Shown: positions 1-4,845 of the stretch, piece after piece
How positions within the stretch are numbered: position 1 is the first letter of the stretch
Layout of the letters: each line of letters starts with the position of its first letter
Assembly: GCA_021818045.1 (NCBI GenBank)
Contig: JAKAFF010000110.1
Location: 1-5,375, forward strand
Length of the DNA stretch: 5,375 nucleotides
Origin: a bacterium
Lineage (GTDB): Bacteria > Chlamydiota > Chlamydiia > Chlamydiales > SM23-39
Direction: 5' to 3'
Notes under the pieces: model-generated
What the model was told of the DNA's origin: nothing
Databases searched by the model: none
What the model saw: the letters and a program-made list of their open reading frames with translations, nothing else
Made by a program: the position numbers and the translations under genes

Positions 1-436
1 AGAGCTTGCGAGGATCTTGTTCGAATATGGAGAAGAGAGGCGCTCGAGACAGATAGCGAAAGCGATTGTAGAGGCAAGGCGCAAAAGGCGTATTCGGACC
101 ACAGGCGAACTTGTGAACATCATCAAGCCTGTAGCGACTTATGGTCGGCTGCATCCGGCGACGCTGACTTTTCAGGCGCTACGGATTGTTGTGAATGATG
201 AACTTGGCCAACTCGAGCGGGGCCTGAAAGGTGCGATCGACAAGTTGTGTCCTTCGGGGAGGATGGCAGTGATCTCGTTTCATAGTTTAGAGGACCGGAT
301 TGTGAAGCACACTTTGCGTGCGGCCACAGATCGAATGAAGATTTTGACGAAACGGCCTGTGGTGGCCTCGATGGAGGAGATGCGTGCAAATCCAAGAGCG
401 CGCAGTAGTAAGTTAAGAGCAGCGGAGAAGTTATGA
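1..436 (+). CDS. rsmH: 16S rRNA (cytosine(1402)-N4)-methyltransferase RsmH (MraW), C-terminal half, 5' partial
   Basis: RsmH uses S-adenosylmethionine to methylate N4 of C1402 (E. coli numbering) in the 16S rRNA decoding centre and acts in the cytoplasm. The reading frame is open from base 2, giving 144 visible residues of a family usually about 300-315 long. The SAM-binding N-terminal part therefore lies off the left edge, and the in-frame TTG at 17 is not a real start. Family signatures seen: ELARILFEYGEERRSRQIAKAI at the edge, RLHPATLTFQALRIVVNDEL (about 144-206), SFHSLEDRIVK (275-307) and the C-terminal NPRARSSKLRAAEKL (389-433). The TGA at 434-436 overlaps the ATG of the next gene. In most bacteria this gene heads the division and cell wall (dcw) cluster just before ftsL, as here. 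Identification is very secure; only the missing half is unseen. Confidence 0.96.
   Translation, partial: ELARILFEYGEERRSRQIAKAIVEARRKRRIRTTGELVNIIKPVATYGRLHPATLTFQALRIVVNDELGQLERGLKGAIDKLCPSGRMAVISFHSLEDRIVKHTLRAATDRMKILTKRPVVASMEEMRANPRARSSKLRAAEKL
424..427 (+). promoter_or_regulatory. Shine-Dalgarno site for ftsL
   Basis: GGAG lies 5 bases before the ATG at 433, inside the last codons of rsmH. It supports that ATG as the true start, and with the ATGA overlap it suggests coupled translation of rsmH and ftsL. Confidence 0.6.
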
Positions 437-726
437 AAGGGGTGTTGGTTCGTTTAGGTAGCTGTCTTGCTGTGTTAGGGGCTTGCGTGTATTCGTATCT
501 GGATGCGCAAAATGATCTGACGCATCTCAAGATCCGCTTGCCTGAAGTAGAAAAACAGTTGCAGCTAGTTCTCGAAGAGAATCGTCGGTTAAGCTATGAA
601 GTGGATCAGTTTGAAAATCCATCTCACTTGATCGAGCTTGCCCACCATCCAGAATTTAGTCATCTCAAACACCCGTTGCTGAAAGAGATTTTAATTGTGC
701 CAGAAGTGTTTGCGGCAAATCAGTAA
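433..726 (+). CDS. ftsL: FtsL-like small single-pass division protein
   Basis: This 97-residue protein has the architecture of FtsL. It has a short basic N terminus (MKGVLVR), one hydrophobic segment at about residues 4-22, then a heptad-like, charged stretch at about 28-60 (LKIRLPEVEKQLQLVLEENR) that could form a coiled coil, and a short C-terminal domain with the ENPSHLIELA segment. FtsL is a bitopic inner-membrane protein that bridges the division complex and helps activate the FtsW/FtsI septal synthase. Sequence identity between FtsL families is low, so the call rests on topology, length and position between rsmH and ftsI, the usual dcw slot. The Chlamydia trachomatis gene in this position (CT271, from memory) has been treated as FtsL. 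It starts inside the rsmH stop codon (ATGA) and ends 5 bases before ftsI. A generic coiled-coil membrane protein is the alternative, but context makes FtsL much more likely. Confidence 0.82.
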   Translation: MKGVLVRLGSCLAVLGACVYSYLDAQNDLTHLKIRLPEVEKQLQLVLEENRRLSYEVDQFENPSHLIELAHHPEFSHLKHPLLKEILIVPEVFAANQ

Positions 727-731
727 TTGAG

Positions 732-2690
732 ATGGGGCCTTTGTCTGTAGAGTCTCGGGATCGGAAGCGTCTTTGCTTTATCGCAGTCTTTCTTTCGCTG
801 TTATTTTGTCTGATTATCGTCCGATTTTATCGGATCCAAATTTTAGAAGGGGACCGATGGGGTTCTGCAGCTTTAGCGCAGCACCAGTATATTGCTACGG
901 AGAGCTATCAAAGAGGTTCTTTCTACTCGAATATTGCAATCAAGCAAGGTCATCCCGGAGAGGAGCAGCCTTTTGTGGTGGATGTGCCAAAATTTCATCT
1001 CTTCATCGATCCTGGGTCGATTCCAGAGGCAAGCAAACCCAAAATGGTCAAAGAGCTTTTGTCTTACTTTCCGGGGGTAGATAAACAGGCAGAGTTTTAT
1101 AAAAAAAGCAGGTCTCGAAAAATCGCGTCGTGGCTGAGTCGAGAAAAACGGGCGCAGATCGAGGCGTGGTGGAGCGATTTTGCAAAGAGGGAAAAGCTAG
1201 TGCGCAATGCCCTCTTTTTTACCTCTGCATATAAACGCTCTTACCCATTTGGTTCTTTGCTTGGGGCGGTTTTGCACACGGTGCAAGACGACCAAGCCAA
1301 CCCTACCGGTGGTTTGGAGCTTCTTTGCAACTCTTATCTGCAAGGCAAAGAGGGAAAAAGGTTGATTATGCGCTCCCCTCGCCATCCTCTAGACACGGGG
1401 AAGGTGATCATTCCTCCAGAACACGGGGCAGACGTTTATTTAACGATCAACCACTATCTGCAGGCCATTGCCGAATCGGAGCTTGCCAAGGGAGTGCAGG
1501 TAGCAGGCGCCTTAGGGGGGTGGGCCGTGATGATGGACCCCTACACAGGGGAGATCTTGGCGTTAGCCCAAACGCCCTCGTTTGATCCTGCCCATTACGC
1601 CGATTATTTTAACGATCCCAATCTCATTGAAAGAACGAAAGTGCGCTCAGTGACAGATTGTTTTGAGCCGGGCTCTATTTTCAAGCCGATTACGATTGCT
1701 GTGTGTCTTAAAGCCAGTGAAGAACTCGTCAAAAAAGGAAAAGCTCCCCTTTTTACGCCTGAGGAAAAAATTCCTTGTGCAAATGGGTGGTTCCCTGGGA
1801 GGGTCACGCCGCTCAAAGATGGTCGCTGTCACCCCTATCTCAACATGGATTTGGCGATCCAAAAATCTTCCAACATCTACATGGGCCGCATTGTGCATCG
1901 CCTGATCGAGACTATGGGAGAGGCGTGGTATCGCAAGGCGCTTGCCGATTTTGGGTTTGGCCAAAAAACACAGATCGATCTTCCCGCAGAAAGCTCGGGA
2001 TTATTGCCAACTCCCGGCAAACTGCATCCCAATGGCAAACTCGAATGGTCAGTTCCTACGCCCTACTCTTTAGCGATGGGACATAACGTTTTAGTCAACA
2101 GTATGCAACTGGCGCGTGCGTACGCCATCTTGGCCAATGGAGGGTTTTCTGTGCAGCCGCACCTCATTCGGAAAATTGTGAAAAATGGGCAAGTATTGGT
2201 CGATCATACAAATTGCCATACAGGTCCTCAAGTGCTCAGTCCATCCATTGCGCGACTCATTGCCCGTTCGATGAAGTTTGCAACGAAAGACGGCGGGACA
2301 TCTCGCAGAGCGGATATTGCAGGCTACACGGAAGCTGGCAAATCGGGCACTGCAGAAAAAATCATCGATGGCGTCTATTCTAAAGAGCACAACATCTCTT
2401 CATTTGTGGGATTTGCGCCGGCGCATCATCCGCGCTTTGTCCTCATCGTCTCTATCGACGATCCAGCTCGCAAATTCATTCCAGGTTATGGGGGACAGCA
2501 GTTTGGGGGCGTATGTGCAGCTCCTATTTTTCGCGAAATTGCGACGAAAGCCTTGCAATATTTAGGCGTTACCCCCGATGATCCCTATGGGTATCCGGTT
2601 GGAGATCCTCGTAGAGATTCTACCCGTGCTGATTGGGCAAACGAAGTGCAAGCGCTCAAAAATCTTTACGAGCAGTGGAATGGCAAGTGA
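732..2690 (+). CDS. ftsI: Septal peptidoglycan D,D-transpeptidase PBP3/FtsI (class B penicillin-binding protein)
   Basis: This enzyme cross-links peptidoglycan stem peptides at the division site and is a beta-lactam target. It has 652 residues, longer than E. coli FtsI (588) and close to chlamydial PBP3. An N-terminal signal anchor lies at about residues 15-33, followed by the usual RFYRIQILEGDRW juncture. A periplasmic pedestal domain covers about 50-235 (KRSYPFGSLLGAV and GGLELLCNSYL motifs). The transpeptidase domain follows, with DVYLTINHYLQ and MDPYTGEILALAQTPSFDP near its start. All three catalytic motifs are present: SxxK at S315-K318 (SIFK, nucleophile S315), SxN at S379-N381 (SSN), and KSGT at 537-540. 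There is no PASTA domain. A charged tail of about 39 residues follows the domain. The ATG at 732 has no convincing Shine-Dalgarno sequence; translation probably depends on coupling to ftsL, whose stop is 5 bases upstream. It reads as intact and functional. Confidence 0.96.
   Translation: MGPLSVESRDRKRLCFIAVFLSLLFCLIIVRFYRIQILEGDRWGSAALAQHQYIATESYQRGSFYSNIAIKQGHPGEEQPFVVDVPKFHLFIDPGSIPEASKPKMVKELLSYFPGVDKQAEFYKKSRSRKIASWLSREKRAQIEAWWSDFAKREKLVRNALFFTSAYKRSYPFGSLLGAVLHTVQDDQANPTGGLELLCNSYLQGKEGKRLIMRSPRHPLDTGKVIIPPEHGADVYLTINHYLQAIAESELAKGVQVAGALGGWAVMMDPYTGEILALAQTPSFDPAHYADYFNDPNLIERTKVRSVTDCFEPGSIFKPITIAVCLKASEELVKKGKAPLFTPEEKIPCANGWFPGRVTPLKDGRCHPYLNMDLAIQKSSNIYMGRIVHRLIETMGEAWYRKALADFGFGQKTQIDLPAESSGLLPTPGKLHPNGKLEWSVPTPYSLAMGHNVLVNSMQLARAYAILANGGFSVQPHLIRKIVKNGQVLVDHTNCHTGPQVLSPSIARLIARSMKFATKDGGTSRRADIAGYTEAGKSGTAEKIIDGVYSKEHNISSFVGFAPAHHPRFVLIVSIDDPARKFIPGYGGQQFGGVCAAPIFREIATKALQYLGVTPDDPYGYPVGDPRRDSTRADWANEVQALKNLYEQWNGK
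2676..2679 (+). promoter_or_regulatory. Weak ribosome binding site supporting the GTG start of murE
   Basis: TGGA sits 7 bases before the GTG at 2687, inside the last ftsI codons. No comparable site fits the longer ATG start at 2633, which would add 18 residues (MGKRSASAQKS...) unlike the start of MurE proteins. The match is short, so the start choice rests mainly on protein length and the 4-base overlap. Confidence 0.4.
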
Positions 2691-4093
2691 AACTCAAAAC
2701 GTTGATCCAACATCTCGATGTGCAAGTAAAGGGCTCTAAAGAGATCCAGATTACAGGCCTTTCAGCAGATTCGCGTACAGTCAGTCCCGGTAACCTATTC
2801 ATCGCAAAAAAAGGAGCCATCCATGATGGCGCCCAATTTGTTTCTCAAGCTATTAATGCAGGTGCTTGCGCCATTTTGACCGATCTATATGACCCCTTTA
2901 TTACAGTGCCTCAAATCATCCACGCGAATCCGGGTGCGCTCGAAGCTGTTTTAGCGGCCCGTTACTACCGCTACCCTGCAAAAGAATTGCGAATGATCGC
3001 AGTCACTGGCACAAAAGGCAAAACTACGACCACCTACCTCATCAAACACCTTCTCGATCACCTAGGAGTGCCTTGCGGACTCATTGGCACTGTAGAAACG
3101 ATCATTGGCGCCCATCGATTTCCCTCGCATCTGACTACGCAAAGCGCGATTGCCAACCAAAAATTTTTGCGCGAAATGGTCGACAAAGGTTGCAAAGCTG
3201 CTGTGTTGGAAGTCTCATCGCACGGCCTAGAGCAAAAACGCGTAGGAGAGATCCTCTTTGATGTGGGCGTGTTTACCAATTTGTATTCCGATCACCTCGA
3301 TTATCATCTCAATGTGGAAGCGTATGCCGCGGCCAAAAAGAAGCTTTTTGCAGTATCTAAACAGAGCGTTGTCAACGCAGATAGCTATTGGCGCGATCAG
3401 CCTGGACTCTCATTTGGCATTGAATCTGGGATGATGTGTGCAACAAACATCTCTTGGAGCGCAAGCGGAACCCATTTTACCATCCGCGATACGCTTTTTC
3501 ATTCGCCGCTTATTGGCCGATTCAACCTCTACAATGCGCTCGCAGCGATCACAGCGCTGCACGCATTAGGCCATGACCTTTCCAAACTTGCCCCACAGCT
3601 TGCTACCTTTCCCGGCGCGCCTGCCCGCTTGGAAAGAATCGGCAATGTCTTCATTGATTTTGCCCACACGGGAGAGGCTCTCGACAATGTTTTGCAAACA
3701 CTCAAAGAAATTGCGCAAGGGCGCCTCATTGTCGTCTTTGGCTGTGGAGGAAATCGCGATCCGCAACGCCGCACAAAGATGGCAAAAGCCGCAGATCAGT
3801 GGGCCGATATAGCCATCGTCACAAACGACAACCCGCGCCACGAGGATCCTATAGAGATTGCAAAACAAATCGTCGCTGCATTTACCCACCCCCCAATTGT
3901 AGAGCTAGACCGTAAAAAAGCCATCGAACAGGCCTTGTCCCTCGCAGCCCCTTCCGATCTTGTGCTCATTGCCGGCAAAGGGCATGAAAAAGTGCAAATT
4001 TTTGGAAATCAGAGCATTCCATTTGACGATATAGCCGTTGTAAAAGAAGCGTTGCAAAACATCGGTCGATCTGCGATTTTGGACAATCTATGA
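2687..4093 (+). CDS. murE: UDP-N-acetylmuramoyl-L-alanyl-D-glutamate--2,6-diaminopimelate ligase MurE
   Basis: MurE is a cytoplasmic ATP-dependent ligase that adds meso-diaminopimelate to UDP-MurNAc-L-Ala-D-Glu in peptidoglycan precursor synthesis. With the GTG start it has 468 residues (E. coli 495). The N-terminal UDP-substrate domain contains LSADSRTVSPGNLFIAKKG. The central ATPase domain has the P-loop GTKGKTT (residues 108-114), the EVSSHGLEQKR segment, and the YAAAK motif whose Lys217 aligns with the lysine that is carbamylated in E. coli MurE. The C-terminal domain has FGCGGNRD, the DNPRHEDP motif (381-388) and AGKGHE; DNPR and GKGHE are the meso-DAP recognition signatures, which argues against a lysine-adding enzyme. 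GTG 2687 is preferred to the upstream ATG 2633: it overlaps the ftsI stop (GTGA) and gives a normal N terminus (VKLKTLIQHLDVQ). The stop overlaps amiA by 4 bases. The P-loop has Lys where Asn (GTNGKTT) is more common. Confidence 0.96.
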   Translation: MKLKTLIQHLDVQVKGSKEIQITGLSADSRTVSPGNLFIAKKGAIHDGAQFVSQAINAGACAILTDLYDPFITVPQIIHANPGALEAVLAARYYRYPAKELRMIAVTGTKGKTTTTYLIKHLLDHLGVPCGLIGTVETIIGAHRFPSHLTTQSAIANQKFLREMVDKGCKAAVLEVSSHGLEQKRVGEILFDVGVFTNLYSDHLDYHLNVEAYAAAKKKLFAVSKQSVVNADSYWRDQPGLSFGIESGMMCATNISWSASGTHFTIRDTLFHSPLIGRFNLYNALAAITALHALGHDLSKLAPQLATFPGAPARLERIGNVFIDFAHTGEALDNVLQTLKEIAQGRLIVVFGCGGNRDPQRRTKMAKAADQWADIAIVTNDNPRHEDPIEIAKQIVAAFTHPPIVELDRKKAIEQALSLAAPSDLVLIAGKGHEKVQIFGNQSIPFDDIAVVKEALQNIGRSAILDNL

Positions 4094-4755
4094 AGTTCGT
4101 GTTGTTGTTTCTTTCCCTATTTGCGCCGCTTCTGGCAGGGGCGCCCACGGGGTCTGTTTTGAATGTGCCCGATGCGCCAACTGTAGTTCTCGATGTGGGA
4201 CACGGCGGCACGGACCGAGGCGCGCGCGCCCATCTCCCTTACTGTGAGGAGAAAAAACTATGTCTTCTCACCGCGCGGTTAGTGCGCCAATACCTAGAAC
4301 AGCTCGGCTATCACGTCGTCATGACCCGCAATACTGACGCATTTTTGCCCTTAGCGAAACGCGTTGAAATTGCAAGTCAGGCGCAAGCAAGTATTTTTGT
4401 CAGCGTCCATTTTAACTCCTCGCGCAGTGTAGAGGCGCAAGGCATTGAAGTATTTTTTCACGACTCTTCGGACAACCGCTTGCGTGCACGCGCCTCGCAT
4501 AAATTAGCGGACACCATTTTAAACCGGATCATTCGGCGCACATGCGCTTCATCAAGAGGGGTGAAGAAAGGGAATTTCTATGTCATCCGCGAGACCAGCA
4601 TGCCGGCAGTTCTCGTCGAAGGGGGCTTTATCTCGAATAAGGAAGAGCGCTGTCTTTTAAAGACGCGCGATTACCAAGAAAAACTTGCCCGCGGCATTGC
4701 CGATGGCGTAGACCAGTATTTCAAGGCTCGTAAAGTCGTGCGCAAAGTGCGATAA
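4090..4755 (+). CDS. amiA: Secreted N-acetylmuramoyl-L-alanine amidase AmiA (Amidase_3, zinc)
   Basis: This 221-residue enzyme should cleave the amide bond between MurNAc and L-Ala of peptidoglycan in the periplasm. It starts with a signal peptide: Lys2, a hydrophobic core at about residues 3-16, and probable cleavage near the LAGA stretch at 15-18. The rest is a single Amidase_3 domain. Zinc ligands can be read as His38 (VLDVGHGGTDRGA), Glu54 (EEKKLCLLTA) and His107 (FVSVHFNSS); the catalytic glutamate is Glu177 in PAVLVEGGFISNKEE. No AMIN targeting domain and no SPOR or LysM domain is present, so it is a minimal amidase, shorter than E. coli AmiA (289). It begins inside the murE stop (ATGA), with GGA 6 bases upstream of the ATG. 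Its place after murE matches the chlamydial order (CT269-CT268, from memory). The chlamydial AmiA has been reported to act also as a penicillin-sensitive carboxypeptidase; no SxxK motif is visible here. Confidence 0.93.
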   Translation: MKFVLLFLSLFAPLLAGAPTGSVLNVPDAPTVVLDVGHGGTDRGARAHLPYCEEKKLCLLTARLVRQYLEQLGYHVVMTRNTDAFLPLAKRVEIASQAQASIFVSVHFNSSRSVEAQGIEVFFHDSSDNRLRARASHKLADTILNRIIRRTCASSRGVKKGNFYVIRETSMPAVLVEGGFISNKEERCLLKTRDYQEKLARGIADGVDQYFKARKVVRKVR

Positions 4756-4771
4756 ATGAGTTCAAAAATAA

Positions 4772-4795
4772 TTTGTGATGTTCCTTATACACAAA
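4772..4795 (+). repeat. Short inverted repeat, possible subterminal hairpin of the IS element
   Basis: TTTGTG (4772-4777) can pair with CACAAA (4790-4795) around a 12-base loop. An alternative overlapping stem is CCTT/AAGG at 4783-4797. Both are weak and AT-rich. Position near the presumed left end makes an IS200/IS605 recognition hairpin conceivable. A terminator for the amiA operon is less likely because the stem is poor in G+C and no T-run follows directly. Confidence 0.25.
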
Positions 4796-4810
4796 GGCTT
4801 AAAAAATTTT

Positions 4811-4839
4811 TTGACTTTTGCATAGGTCATGCTTACACT
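4811..4839 (+). promoter_or_regulatory. Sigma70-like promoter for tnpB
   Basis: TTGACT (4811-4816, 5 of 6 to the -35 consensus) and TACACT (4834-4839, 4 of 6 to the -10 consensus) are separated by exactly 17 bases. An A6T6 tract (4801-4812) overlaps the upstream edge and may act as a bent or UP-like element. The expected transcription start, about 7 bases after the -10, falls at or next to the ATG of tnpB at 4846, so the message may be leaderless. Confidence 0.55.
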
Positions 4840-4845
4840 ATCTTC

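Noticed and set aside
17..19. TTG as the start of the first gene
   Set aside because: The frame is open upstream to base 2, and the residues before it (ELARI) continue the conserved RsmH sequence, so the gene simply enters from the left edge.
123..530. Open frame of 135 codons on the minus strand across rsmH and ftsL
   Set aside because: It lies opposite two well-identified genes, and its translation is low-complexity with no recognisable domain; it is a shadow of the real reading frames.
1021..1400. Possible broken or fused segment in the ftsI pedestal, where other-frame ORFs are long
   Set aside because: The main frame is continuous and keeps the pedestal motifs KRSYPFG and GGLELL on either side; the other frames carry no domain.
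2633..2686. ATG start for murE at 2633 adding 18 residues
   Set aside because: The extra residues are encoded by bases shared with the end of ftsI, are unlike MurE N termini, and have no ribosome site; the GTG at 2687 overlaps the ftsI stop neatly.
3566..3889. Open frame of 107 codons on the minus strand inside murE
   Set aside because: It is antisense to the conserved C-terminal domain of MurE, with no ribosome site or domain signal of its own.
4772..4812. Intrinsic terminator after amiA
   Set aside because: The only stems are 4-6 base, AT-rich pairs, and the T-run at 4807-4812 is 11 bases past the stem and is part of an A6T6 palindrome next to the -35 box. It does not have terminator form.
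4801..4812. A6T6 palindrome as a protein-binding operator
   Set aside because: Such a tract arises easily in AT-rich spacer DNA, and there is no second copy; bending near the promoter is the most that can be suggested.
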